In this document: positions 1-8,955 of the stretch, in pieces
Layout: each line of letters starts with the position of its first letter
Position numbering within the stretch: position 1 is the stretch's first letter
Assembly: GCA_034409055.1 (NCBI GenBank)
Contig: DAOUMU010000086.1
Coordinates: 1-15,872 of the forward strand
DNA length: 15,872 nucleotides
Reading direction: 5' to 3'
From: DAOUMU01 sp034409055
GTDB lineage: Bacteria > Chloroflexota > Anaerolineae > 4572-78 > J111
The notes under the pieces: model-generated
The model's database searches: none
Seen by the model: only the letters and a program-made list of their open reading frames with translations
Told to the model about the DNA's origin: nothing
Made by a program: the position numbers and the translations under genes

Positions 1-383
1 AATCGAATTGTTGCTCAAACCCCCGATTAATTATCCAAACCTGGCTCCACTGGTTAAAAAGGCTTATTTTGGCCTCATTTTTGGTCATCGTGAGCCGTAC
101 TGCTCAATTATTTTGTCCAAAGTCCAAGTTCAACACATTCATTACAACGACATTTGTGAACCGGTTTACTTCTGTTTTTAGGCATATTATCACCGTCTTA
201 CATACTTTTTACTCACAATATCGCAATGATTATCCACCATCAAATGTCGAAGTTATTTTTTTACACGTACTTTATCGTGTATTTCTTTAATCCGTGGTTA
301 TCTTGGTCCCAGATGGCACGAGTTCCCACCAGTTCCCACGAGTTCCTATGGCCCAACCGAGGCACTTATTCCTTGACGGTTTC
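1..383. other. AT-rich non-coding left edge with short repeats
   Basis: This stretch is visibly richer in A and T than the genes to its right, and I see no convincing gene in it. A 73-codon open frame at 69-290 (+) has no recognisable domain and no ribosome binding site. Two related words occur, one at 12-40 and one at 101-122; both begin TGCTCAA and end in TCCAAA after an AT-rich core. Read on the minus strand they give TTTGGACAAAATAATTGAGC and a longer diverged relative. A word CGACATTTG occurs at about 148-156 and again inverted at about 242-250. Repeated short sites of this sort are found at the ends of TnsB/TniA-type transposons, so an element could extend off the left edge, but no transposase is visible. 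A weak 6-bp hairpin lies at 262-281. Confidence 0.35.
317..346. repeat. Three tandem 10-bp repeats
   Basis: Three adjacent 10-base units read CACGAGTTCC, CACCAGTTCC and CACGAGTTCC; the middle one differs by one base. They lie 38 bases beyond the stop codon of the AIM24-family gene. They have no spacers, so this is not a CRISPR array. The role is unknown. Confidence 0.7.
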
Positions 384-1061
384 TTAGCTCCCTCCTCCTG
401 CTGCTCCGGCTTTACTGGTTCCGCTGCCCCGCTTGAGCGTTTGCAGCAGCACCCGGCCGGGACCGGTCAGGCGGGTCATAAACAGGCCCTCGCCGCCGAA
501 GAGGATGCGACGACAGCCGGCCACTCCTTGAATGTTGTAATCGACCGCCTCGGCGAAGGCGGCCAGGTTGCCGGTGCTGACCAGGATGGATTCCCCGGCC
601 TGTAACTGCCGGTCCATAAAATCGCCCGCGCCGTGCACCAGGACCACCCCCTGGCCCGATATTTTTTGCAAGAACAAGCCGGCCCCGCCAAACAGGGCCG
701 CCCCGGCCCGCCGGGCCACGACCACGGTAATGTCAATGTCGGCCCCAAAAGCAGCCACAAACGAGCCCCGGGTGGTCAGCACCGGGCCATCGGCCAGGTT
801 CCAGGCCACGACCTTGCCCGGTTGGTTCGAGGCCAGGACGACCTGCTGGTTGTCTTTTTGGGCTTGAATGTAGGTCAGGCTGATCCCTTCGCCGGAGAGG
901 CTGCGGCGCACCGCGCCGCCCAGGCCCCCCGGAATTTTCAGGGTCCACTCGATGCCCGGCGTAATGGACATCAAGGCCCCTTTACTGGCCCAGGCCATCT
1001 CTCCGGCCGAGAGACTCAATACAGCCACTTGAGCTAAATCACCTTGAATGGCGTATTTCAT
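384..1061 (-). CDS. AIM24 family protein (TIGR00266-like)
   Basis: This 225-residue protein resembles the AIM24/TIGR00266 family, which forms a beta-rich TRAP-like fold and has no settled bacterial function. Visible family features are the N-terminal glycine- and hydrophobic-rich strands, a central stretch around residues 95-135 with alternating small and hydrophobic residues, and the repeated FGGAGLFLQKISG and FGGEGLFMTRLTG motifs at about residues 123-135 and 188-200, which indicate internal duplication. No signal peptide or membrane segment is seen. The ATG is preceded by AAAGGAG at about 7 bases, supporting the start. The C-terminal tail (about residues 212-225) is rich in Gly, Ser and Ala and is probably disordered. 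The next gene upstream ends 61 bases away, so co-transcription is possible. Confidence 0.8.
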   Translation of the reverse strand: MKYAIQGDLAQVAVLSLSAGEMAWASKGALMSITPGIEWTLKIPGGLGGAVRRSLSGEGISLTYIQAQKDNQQVVLASNQPGKVVAWNLADGPVLTTRGSFVAAFGADIDITVVVARRAGAALFGGAGLFLQKISGQGVVLVHGAGDFMDRQLQAGESILVSTGNLAAFAEAVDYNIQGVAGCRRILFGGEGLFMTRLTGPGRVLLQTLKRGSGTSKAGAAGGGS

Positions 1062-1122
1062 TGTACGGCTCCTTTACAAAATTTGGGTGTGGTTCATTTG
1101 AGTCAGATCATTTCAAAACACG

Positions 1123-1752
1123 TTATCGATCTCGCTTGTTGAGATAACCCAACACGTCCTCAAAAGAGGCCAAATCTCCCTTATTCTGATATTTCCCGAT
1201 GCGCTCTAGCTCCCCCGTGATCAGTTTGGTCCGGGTGGCCCTGGTTGTCCCCTGGGAGTGGACCACTTCTGCCAGCCACGGCAGGGCCGTCCCCGCATAA
1301 CTGTATATTTGTAGGTCAGGATATTCGCGGAGGGCGACGGTGACGGTGGTCATAAAGGCTCGTACCTGTTGGAAGGGGGCGGCCACGACATAGAGGGTGG
1401 TCCAGCCTCTTTTTTGGGCAAACCGGACCAGAGCCTGCGACTCAATCAGGGTATTTAGGGTGGGGGTTGGTCCGATTGTCACCCCCTGGATGTGGGTCTC
1501 CTCGATGTTCAAGGCCAGCAACTGCTCTCGCCAGATCTCAAAGCCCGGGTACCCGCTTTTGGCCCCTGTTTCAATTAGCAATATTTTAGTGGTCAGGGCT
1601 TGAGCTAAAAGCTGGGCGGCACTGTCGAACACCGCCGGCTGGTTGTCTCTGGTTTGGGCAAAAAGATAGGCCCCCTCCGCCTGCCTGCCGGGACGGACAT
1701 CACACAGCACGCGGGTCATGAGTTCAAACATTTGTTCCATATTTTTGCTCAT
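1123..1752 (-). CDS. DUF218/YdcF-like domain protein
   Basis: This 209-residue soluble protein looks like a divergent DUF218 (YdcF/ElyC/SanA-like) Rossmann-type domain. Visible signs are the strand KILLIETG (56-63), a GYPGFEIWREQLLALNI segment (68-84) matching the family's region that binds the second half of the fold, a Thr-rich turn followed by E104 and ALVRFAQKRGW (107-117), and the strand and loop YVVAAPFQQVRAF (121-133), which corresponds to the typical SPFHMPRA region of the family. Unlike SanA/ElyC it has no N-terminal membrane anchor. The family's biochemical role is poorly defined; YdcF binds S-adenosylmethionine. The start is not fully certain: a GGAGA lies only a few bases before this ATG, and a second ATG lies four codons later. 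It begins 38 bases after the antiporter stop and may share its transcript. Confidence 0.65.
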   Translation of the reverse strand: MSKNMEQMFELMTRVLCDVRPGRQAEGAYLFAQTRDNQPAVFDSAAQLLAQALTTKILLIETGAKSGYPGFEIWREQLLALNIEETHIQGVTIGPTPTLNTLIESQALVRFAQKRGWTTLYVVAAPFQQVRAFMTTVTVALREYPDLQIYSYAGTALPWLAEVVHSQGTTRATRTKLITGELERIGKYQNKGDLASFEDVLGYLNKRDR

Positions 1753-1790
1753 TTCTCCGGTTGGGCATTTCTTGATTTCATTTGGTTGGC

Positions 1791-2783
1791 TTATAGGCCA
1801 ATCCCCCGGCTATACAACAGCCAAATACTGGCCACATAGCCGATGATAAGCAGGCTGTCTATCTCCAGGAAAAAGAAACGGCGGTCAACTCGGGCCAGGT
1901 TGCCGATCAAGCCCAGGCTGGTCAGTAACAGGCCACTGATCCCGGCCAGGGCCAGGGCCGGATCAATGTGGACCAGGAAACGTCCCTGCATGAAGAACAG
2001 GTCGGCCAGACCCAGGGTGAAGATATTGAAAATGTTGCTGCCGAACAGATTGCCCACGGCCAGATCGTAGGCTCCGATGCGCGCGGCGGCAATAGTAGTC
2101 ACTGCCTCGGGCAGCGAGGTGACGATGGCCACCATGAGGGTGCCGACAAAACCGGTACTTAAGCCGGTGATCTCGGCGATACCGGCCGAGCTACGCACCA
2201 GCCAGGGGGTGATGAGGATCAAGACCGCCGTGGCGGCGGCAAAGCCGAGTCCGGCCCGGGGCAGGCTGGGCAGGTGAGCCATCTCTGACTCGCCAACCTC
2301 GGCCGGCGCGGCCGGGCCACCACGGTTGGAGCCCTGGATGACTCGCACGCCGAACACATACACCCCCATCAGGAGTAGACTATCCAGCCCCACCCAGCCA
2401 ATCTGCAAGCCGATGTTGGCGATAATAAAAAAGACCGCCAGGCCGGTCAGCAAGACCGCCAGGCTGCCGGTCAGGGCGTGGGTAATGGCCACCCGGCGCA
2501 AAATGTAGACCCGCCGGATGAGCAGGTCCAGCACGGCCAGCATAAACATGTTGAACATACTACTGCCAAAGATATTGCCTGCGGCCAGGTCCGGTACGGC
2601 CAGGTTGATGGAATTGATGGTGGTCAACAACTCCGGCAGCGAGGTGGCCATAGCCAGCAGCAAGGTGCCGATGAACAGACCGCCCAGGCGGGTACGCAGG
2701 GCAATAACGTCGCCGTACTCGGCCAGCTTCATGGCGGCCAAAACGGTGAAGACAGCACTACCGACAAATTGGAGCCAGATCAT
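1791..2783 (-). CDS. CaCA-family calcium/sodium (cation) antiporter
   Basis: This 330-residue integral membrane protein belongs to the Ca2+/cation antiporter superfamily (YrbG/NCX-like). It carries both alpha repeats of the family. Alpha-1 has ATSLPELLTT (46-55, with ion-binding E51) and AAGNIFGSSMFN (67-78). Alpha-2 has VTSLPEAVTT (221-230, with E226) and AVGNLFGSNIFN (242-253). About ten hydrophobic segments are split by a hydrophilic loop at about 150-175. Such proteins exchange Ca2+ or other cations for Na+, H+ or K+ across the cytoplasmic membrane; the ion here cannot be read from sequence. Its ATG overlaps the TGA of the upstream PII-like gene (ATGA), and GGGAGG precedes it at a good distance, so the two are translationally coupled. 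The PII-like protein is therefore a likely regulator or partner. Confidence 0.88.
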   Translation of the reverse strand: MIWLQFVGSAVFTVLAAMKLAEYGDVIALRTRLGGLFIGTLLLAMATSLPELLTTINSINLAVPDLAAGNIFGSSMFNMFMLAVLDLLIRRVYILRRVAITHALTGSLAVLLTGLAVFFIIANIGLQIGWVGLDSLLLMGVYVFGVRVIQGSNRGGPAAPAEVGESEMAHLPSLPRAGLGFAAATAVLILITPWLVRSSAGIAEITGLSTGFVGTLMVAIVTSLPEAVTTIAAARIGAYDLAVGNLFGSNIFNIFTLGLADLFFMQGRFLVHIDPALALAGISGLLLTSLGLIGNLARVDRRFFFLEIDSLLIIGYVASIWLLYSRGIGL

Positions 2784-3145
2784 TCCTTATCCTCCCGGTT
2801 CTGGAGCTGACTGGGGACGCCTTTGACCAGGGATAACTCCCAGGCCGCGAAAATACCGCTGTGAGGCACGTCCAGGTCACCGACGATTTTCTCGGCCGCC
2901 TCAAGACACCGCTGAGCTGTCTGTTCATCCGGGACGACCGTAAACAGGGTGTAGTGACTTTCCTCGAAACCGCCTGCCATTTGGGCCAGGCCAAACGAAA
3001 AGCGGGTGCCTAATACCCGTGACCGACGCCGATAAAAGCCGGTGGTTTCCACGATCGTGGCCCCGCTTACCCCGATGGCGTGCCAGCTATCCAAAACGGC
3101 ATCGAGTTGGTTGGGATCGTTGAGAACAAACATGACCATGTGCAT
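2780..3145 (-). CDS. PII-like small regulatory protein
   Basis: This 121-residue protein looks like a member of the PII/PII-like (GlnB-fold) superfamily. Signs are the size, an N-terminal strand of hydrophobic residues (HMVMFVLND), the helix and strand DAVLDSWHAIGVSGATIVETTGFYR-like arrangement (residues 14-39, ending before a probable T-loop with RRRSR), a second strand-helix unit YTLFTVVPDEQTAQRCLEAAEKI (56-78 approximately) and a C-terminal PHSGIFAAWEL strand resembling the GxGIIFxxxV of PII proteins. Classical PII signatures for uridylylation are absent, so it is PII-like, not GlnB. PII-like proteins form trimers, bind small nucleotides and often regulate the transporter encoded next to them, as SbtB does for SbtA. 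The start ATG has GAGGAG 7 bases upstream. It overlaps the antiporter gene by 4 bases. Confidence 0.68.
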   Translation of the reverse strand: MHMVMFVLNDPNQLDAVLDSWHAIGVSGATIVETTGFYRRRSRVLGTRFSFGLAQMAGGFEESHYTLFTVVPDEQTAQRCLEAAEKIVGDLDVPHSGIFAAWELSLVKGVPSQLQNREDKE

Positions 3146-3229
3146 AAGCTACTCCTCGTCATTGCTGAAATCATACTGATTACCATAATATACCATCATT
3201 CACTTTTTGACCACTCTCCTTGTTTTTTC

Positions 3230-3262
3230 GTAGTATGGCAAGTTAGCAACTTGCCATACTAC
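3230..3262. repeat. Perfect 15-bp palindrome
   Basis: The arm GTAGTATGGCAAGTT (3230-3244) is repeated exactly inverted at 3248-3262 around a 3-base loop. It lies between the pckA terminator and the start of the PII-like gene, so it sits in that gene's upstream region. The run of six T lies before the stem on the plus strand and becomes a run of A on the minus strand, so it is not a normal intrinsic terminator in either direction. It is probably a dispersed palindromic repeat or a structured leader. Confidence 0.75.
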
Positions 3263-3285
3263 TTCCTCCGACAAGCGACGGGTAT

Positions 3286-3326
3286 AAAAAAATCTCTCTC
3301 AATGTCCAATGCATCGAGAGAGATTT
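3286..3326 (-). terminator. Intrinsic terminator of pckA
   Basis: On the minus strand, 24 bases beyond the pckA stop, an 11-bp perfect stem (arms 3316-3326 and 3290-3300, AAATCTCTCTC paired with GAGAGAGATTT) closes a loop of about 15 bases and runs directly into seven T. This is a standard rho-independent terminator and separates pckA from the PII-like/antiporter genes. Confidence 0.85.
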
Positions 3327-3350
3327 ATCTAGAACTTGAATAATGACTGC

Positions 3351-4958
<1,608 letters not shown>

Positions 4959-5006
4959 GTTAAGCCTCCCTGTGAAATAAAGCTAGTTATTGTTTAATGA
5001 AGGTCA

Positions 5007-5050
5007 AAAAATTAATTGGGGTAGGCCGGGCATCCTCCCCATGCCCGGCC
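5007..5050 (-). terminator. Possible terminator between the 113-aa gene and pckA
   Basis: A perfect 10-bp GC-rich stem (GGCCGGGCAT at 5024-5033, inverted at 5041-5050) with a 7-base loop lies just beyond the stop of the small upstream gene. On the minus strand a run of six T follows, but only after about 12 bases, so termination may be partial. A TTGACC word follows the T run and could be part of a pckA promoter, although no good -10 box is seen. Confidence 0.5.
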
Positions 5051-5075
5051 ATCTATTCCCCGATATTTTAAACTA

Positions 5076-5417
5076 TTAATCTTCATAGTCCGCCTCTTGA
5101 ATATCTTGGCCACCGGTGATATGCTCAGATATTTCTTGAGTCTCCATCCATTCGCGGGCACTCAACCCCCCTTCCCATTCGCGTACCCTAAGCGCCCCTC
5201 CTTCCCGGTGGTGAAGGGTGATGTGACTATGTTCCAGTCCAATTTCGAAGTCATCGGTTATCCCCCCGGCAACGAGTGTTTGTTCAATCATCACTGTCAG
5301 CACATCGGCTAATGGCGGGCGATTGGACTCTGCGCTGGAGAGTGTTTTTTGTATATCGCGGAGGGTGGACTCATCGGCTTTAATGGTGACGGTTAATTCT
5401 AACGTTGTTTCTTTCAT
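5076..5417 (-). CDS. Small acidic protein of unknown function
   Basis: I do not recognise this 113-residue protein. It opens with a strand-like segment TTLELTVTIKADESTLRDI (4-22) followed by a helix, which recalls a small alpha/beta or ferredoxin-like domain. A second strand pair, FEIGLEHSHITLHHREGG, is at about 57-74, and the C-terminus (about 85-113) is rich in Glu and Asp. There is no signal peptide or membrane segment. The ATG is preceded by GAGGT at about 7 bases, which supports a real gene. It lies alone between a divergent gene pair and pckA, and its context does not reveal a role. Confidence 0.6.
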   Translation of the reverse strand: MKETTLELTVTIKADESTLRDIQKTLSSAESNRPPLADVLTVMIEQTLVAGGITDDFEIGLEHSHITLHHREGGALRVREWEGGLSAREWMETQEISEHITGGQDIQEADYED

Positions 5418-5623
5418 TTTTTACCTCATAAATTTATATCATATTTTCTTTTTGTAGACCTCGCCCCCCATACGGAGTCGGGCATAGAGATGCCCTCTCT
5501 ACTGGAGAAAGATAAATTTTTTAACTCGCGGGGTCATTGTATAACAATTTAGCCTAAAATAAAATTTTGGGCCTGCGCAATTAGCTCATCGTTCTTGCCC
5601 CACAACGACGAAGCCTCCCAACC

Positions 5624-5652
5624 TTTACATACGCCCCTTATCTTGTTATAAT
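5624..5652 (+). promoter_or_regulatory. Sigma70-type promoter for the glycosyltransferase/deacetylase pair
   Basis: TTTACA (5624-5629) and a perfect TATAAT (5647-5652) are separated by exactly 17 bases, which is close to the housekeeping consensus. Transcription would start near 5659, giving a leader of about 50 bases before the ATG at 5711. The rest of the 5418-5710 gap holds short AT-rich hairpins (for example around 5551-5573) and no gene that I can support. No equally good promoter is visible for the divergent small gene. Confidence 0.7.
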
Positions 5653-5710
5653 GAATTGCTTTTGTTTTGCTCTCTCTCCAAATCGTTATAGACGAATCGA
5701 TTAAACATCT

Positions 5711-6811
5711 ATGACAAAACGTAATACTCAACCCATAACCCATCGGATTGCCTATTTTATTTCGCCGCACGGTTTTGGTCACGCGGCCCGAGCCGCCGCC
5801 GTGATGGCTGCTACGCACAAACTTGAGCCAACCGTGCGATTTGAAATTTTTACGCAAGTACCAGCCTGGTTTTTTGAGACTTCGTTGAGCCAACCCTTTG
5901 GTTATCACGCTTTACTGACCGATATAGGCGTGGCTCAAAAAGACTCGCTGACCGAGGACCTGCCCGGAACCGTAAAACGTTTGGGTGATTTTTTGCCATT
6001 TGACCCGGTCCAAATCGAGAACCTGGCCCAACAGGTGACCGGGCTTAAGTGCCGGTTGATTATTTGTGACATTGCCCCCATGGGCATCGCCGTGGCCCAG
6101 GCCGCCCGTATTCCGGCTTTGCTCGTCGAAAATTTCACCTGGGATTGGATTTATGCCGGCTATCTGGCCTACGAAAGCCGGCTTGAGCCGTATATCACCC
6201 AGTTGCGCCGCTTGTTCGAGGCCGCCGACTACCACATCCAGACCGAGCCTGTCTGTGATCGTCGCCCGGCCGATCTGACCACATTGCCGATCAGTCGAGG
6301 GGTCAAAACGCCGGCCAAACAAATTCGTCGCAAATTGGGTCTGCCCGATCAGACCAAAATGGTCCTGCTGACCATGGGCGGAGTACCCTGGCAGTATACC
6401 TTTTTAGAGCAATTGAAGAACCACCGGCATCTTTATTTTGTTATTCCCGGGGCCAGCCACCGGCTGGAGGTTCGAAATAATCTGTTGCTCCTGCCTGACC
6501 ATTCAGATTTCTTTCATCCAGACCTGATTAATGCCTCTGACGTGGTCATCGGCAAAGTTGGTTACAGTACCGTGGCCGAAGTTTACCGGGGTGGGATACC
6601 TTTTGGCTACATTGCCCGGCAAAGGTTCCGTGAGTCAGAAGCCCTGGTGGCCTATATCAATCAGCACATGAACGGCCTGGCTATTTCTGAAGCGCAATTT
6701 GAAGATGGTAGTTGGTTATCGCTGCTGCCCGATCTGCTGGCTATGCCCCGTCTCAATTACCGGGGGCCCAATGGCGCAGACCAGGCGGCGCGTTTTATTT
6801 TGGACAATTAG
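5711..6811 (+). CDS. MurG/GT1-like glycosyltransferase-fold protein
   Basis: This 366-residue protein has the two-domain GT-B layout. The N-terminal domain begins with a strand and the loop ISPHGFGHAAR (17-27), which matches the GxGHxxR acceptor-side loop of MurG-like and other GT1-related enzymes. The C-terminal domain contains LLTMGG (219-224), which begins the second Rossmann fold, and DVVIGKVGYSTVAEVYRGG (277-295), the usual nucleotide-sugar-binding region with its G-x-S-T-x-x-E pattern. No membrane segment or signal is seen. The donor, acceptor and true reaction cannot be read; related proteins include N-terminal domains of sugar kinases and uncharacterised transferases. It follows a strong promoter, has no clear Shine-Dalgarno site, and is 15 bases ahead of the deacetylase gene, so the two form an operon. 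Confidence 0.75.
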   Translation: MTKRNTQPITHRIAYFISPHGFGHAARAAAVMAATHKLEPTVRFEIFTQVPAWFFETSLSQPFGYHALLTDIGVAQKDSLTEDLPGTVKRLGDFLPFDPVQIENLAQQVTGLKCRLIICDIAPMGIAVAQAARIPALLVENFTWDWIYAGYLAYESRLEPYITQLRRLFEAADYHIQTEPVCDRRPADLTTLPISRGVKTPAKQIRRKLGLPDQTKMVLLTMGGVPWQYTFLEQLKNHRHLYFVIPGASHRLEVRNNLLLLPDHSDFFHPDLINASDVVIGKVGYSTVAEVYRGGIPFGYIARQRFRESEALVAYINQHMNGLAISEAQFEDGSWLSLLPDLLAMPRLNYRGPNGADQAARFILDN

Positions 6812-6826
6812 TGAAAGTAGAGTTCT

Positions 6827-7936
6827 ATGCCCAGTGTAGCTTTTATCGGTGATGAAACTTTGTGGGCGGCCGGCCATCCAGCCGGCCATCCGCTCCGTCC
6901 TGAACGGTTGCGTGATACCTGGGAAATGTTGCACGCCTACCACGCCTTCGACGCGCCCCATACCCGGCTGGTTCCGCCCCGCTCGCCCAGTGATGATGAG
7001 TTGGCCACCTTTCACAGCCGGGAGTACATTGATATCGTCCGCCGTCTCAGCCGGGGTGAGCCGGAACCAAATCCGGCCCGCTACAATTTTGGACCGGGTG
7101 ACAATCCGGTTTTTGGAGGGATGTTTGAGACTGAAAGTCTCAAGGTAGGCGCGGCCCTGGTCGGGACTGAGCTACTGCTAAACGATGCGGTGGATGTGGT
7201 CTTCAGTTTTGCCGGAGGGTTGCACCACGCCGGGCAGGATTTTGCTTCGGGCTTTTGTGTGTTTGGTGATGCTGCGGTGGCCATTCACCGTCTGCTGGCC
7301 GAGGGCCTCCGCGTGGCTTACGTTGACATCGACGCCCACCACGGCGACGGGGTGCAGGCCGCCTTCTACGACGACGACCGGGTGTTGACCATCTCCTTTC
7401 ACGAGTCGGGCCGTTATCTCTTCCCCGGCACCGGTTTCAGCCACGAACTGGGGGAGGGGGCGGGCTATGGCTTTAGCGTCAATATTCCCCTCTTTCCTTA
7501 TATCGACGACGACACTTATCTGTGGGCCTTCGACCAGCTTGTGCTACCCCTGGTGGAACGTTTTAAGCCTGATATCGTAGTGGCTCAACTGGGCGTCGAC
7601 GCCCACTGGCGTGACCCCCTGACCCACTTGGCCCTGACCACGCGCGGTTTCGAGGCCCTCTTCCAACGGATCCACGCTCTTTCTCGGCGCTGGCTGGCGC
7701 TGGGGGGTGGGGGCTACGACCTCTCTGTGGTCCCCCGCGCCTGGACCCTGGCCTGGGGGGTGATGAGCGGCCAGACTTTCGCCAACGATTTACCCGAGGC
7801 TGTGGCCAGTCGCTACAATCCGCCCCTGCTCCACGATGCTGAACCGGTCCCGATATCTCCCCACCAACGGCAGCAGGCGGAGGTAGCGGCCAGAGTGGTG
7901 GTAGGGGAATTGAAAAGGTCGTTGGGGTTGAGTTGA
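6827..7936 (+). CDS. Histone-deacetylase family (AcuC-like) deacetylase
   Basis: This 369-residue protein is a zinc-dependent amidohydrolase of the arginase/deacetylase superfamily, similar to AcuC and class I deacetylases. The full active site is present: GGLHHA with H133 and H134, YVDIDAHHGDG with zinc ligands D169 and H171, LGVDAH with zinc ligand D258, and LGGGGYD with catalytic Y297. Its substrate could be acetylated proteins such as acetyl-CoA synthetase, or small acetylated amines; the sequence does not decide this. It lies 15 bases after the glycosyltransferase-fold gene and is probably co-transcribed with it. Its stop lies 8 bases from the stop of the convergent kinase-like gene. Confidence 0.92.
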   Translation: MPSVAFIGDETLWAAGHPAGHPLRPERLRDTWEMLHAYHAFDAPHTRLVPPRSPSDDELATFHSREYIDIVRRLSRGEPEPNPARYNFGPGDNPVFGGMFETESLKVGAALVGTELLLNDAVDVVFSFAGGLHHAGQDFASGFCVFGDAAVAIHRLLAEGLRVAYVDIDAHHGDGVQAAFYDDDRVLTISFHESGRYLFPGTGFSHELGEGAGYGFSVNIPLFPYIDDDTYLWAFDQLVLPLVERFKPDIVVAQLGVDAHWRDPLTHLALTTRGFEALFQRIHALSRRWLALGGGGYDLSVVPRAWTLAWGVMSGQTFANDLPEAVASRYNPPLLHDAEPVPISPHQRQQAEVAARVVVGELKRSLGLS

Positions 7937-7944
7937 TGAGATAA

Positions 7945-8925
7945 TTATGAGCGGGGCAGAAGTTGCCCGGCCAAAGAGAAGCATTGTTGCTTGTAACGGG
8001 CCGCATCGGCCGGATTGTTGCGTCGCCAGACCCGAATGGGCATATACTTTTGCATTTCGTATAGTAAGTAGAATTGACGGCGAATCAGGGCCGGGAGGGA
8101 CTCATCCCGGGCCGTACCGTATCCCTCCCAGAAGGCCGGTTCGCTGATGCCACAATAGTCCAGCACGGCAAACTCAATCTCTACGTCTCCCCACAAAGCC
8201 CGGTCGAAATCGACCAGGCCGGTCACATTACCCGCTCCATCGATTAAGATATTCTGGCTCCACACATCCATGTGTAATAGACAGGGGGTAACGGGCCGGT
8301 CGAACTGCTCCAGATAAAGCTCAAGCAGGTCGCGCATGGCCTGGGCTTCCTCAGGGGTATAGCTGCCGCAGGCTACCACGTCGTCGATCAGTTTGTGCCA
8401 CATCACCCGGAAAGCGGCCGCCCAGGTTGGTTGGGGCTCCATGGGGTGATGGGGGCCAAGATAGCCGTAATTGCCATTCCCCAAACATTCAGTAGCGCTC
8501 AGAGCATGCAGTTGGCGCAGGTATTCACCGACCTGGTGCAGGGCACGCCGGAATTGAGTCCGGGTCAGGCCGGGCACATCGCTGAGGGGGGTGCCGGGCA
8601 GGGTCGTCATAAGCAAATAATCCCGGTTGATTTTGGCTCGGCTAAAATCACTACCCACAATTTCGGCCACCGGCATGGTGGTGTTGGCCCGAATGAGGTG
8701 ATGCAGCTCCGGCTCCTGGCGGATCATCAGGCGCTCATAAAAAAGGAACCCCGCCTCGTCGGGCGGCGCAATGCGTAGTACAAAACGGCCCTGGTTACTG
8801 TCTACCCGGTAGGAGGTGTTATGCTTGCCGGTGCGAATGGGGCTAAAACGGAGCGAGGCCGGGTCGGTCTCCAGGTGAGGCAAGACCAATTCGGTTAAGG
8901 TTTGGATATCAAAAGTCTCAGGCAA
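7945..8925 (-). CDS. APH-family phosphotransferase
   Basis: This 326-residue protein belongs to the aminoglycoside phosphotransferase / choline kinase-like superfamily. The N-lobe has the glycine-poor loop around RTGKHNTSYRV (31-41) and the VLRI strand (49-52) but no clear classical lysine. The C-lobe carries the catalytic loop LLHMDVWSQNILID (216-229), where D220 is the catalytic base and N225 binds metal; Met replaces the usual Gly of HGD. The metal-binding VDFDRALWGD follows at 238-247. The substrate may be a small amine, sugar or amino acid; resistance should not be assumed. Translation begins at TTG, supported by GAGGAG 7 bases upstream. The gene converges on the deacetylase gene. Confidence 0.85.
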   Translation of the reverse strand: MPETFDIQTLTELVLPHLETDPASLRFSPIRTGKHNTSYRVDSNQGRFVLRIAPPDEAGFLFYERLMIRQEPELHHLIRANTTMPVAEIVGSDFSRAKINRDYLLMTTLPGTPLSDVPGLTRTQFRRALHQVGEYLRQLHALSATECLGNGNYGYLGPHHPMEPQPTWAAAFRVMWHKLIDDVVACGSYTPEEAQAMRDLLELYLEQFDRPVTPCLLHMDVWSQNILIDGAGNVTGLVDFDRALWGDVEIEFAVLDYCGISEPAFWEGYGTARDESLPALIRRQFYLLYEMQKYMPIRVWRRNNPADAARYKQQCFSLAGQLLPRS

Positions 8926-8955
8926 AATTGGACTCCTCAGCCGAGTTAAATCACT

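Noticed and set aside
69..290. 73-codon open frame on the plus strand
   Set aside because: AT-rich, no ribosome binding site, no recognisable domain, and it spans the repeated words of the left edge.
317..346. Direct repeats as a CRISPR array
   Set aside because: The units are 10 bases and have no spacers; no cas genes are present.
294..1037. Plus-strand open frames opposite the AIM24 gene
   Set aside because: They are mirror frames of a gene with a clear family match and ribosome binding site.
5549..5908. Minus-strand 119-codon frame overlapping the glycosyltransferase start
   Set aside because: It covers a strong plus-strand promoter and part of a recognisable gene and has no domain.
7563..8006. 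Minus-strand open frame across the end of the deacetylase gene
   Set aside because: Low-complexity Pro/Arg/Ser-rich translation in the shadow of a real gene with a complete active site.
7945..8925. Antibiotic-resistance kinase
   Set aside because: Only the broad superfamily motifs are visible; many members phosphorylate metabolites, and nothing indicates resistance.
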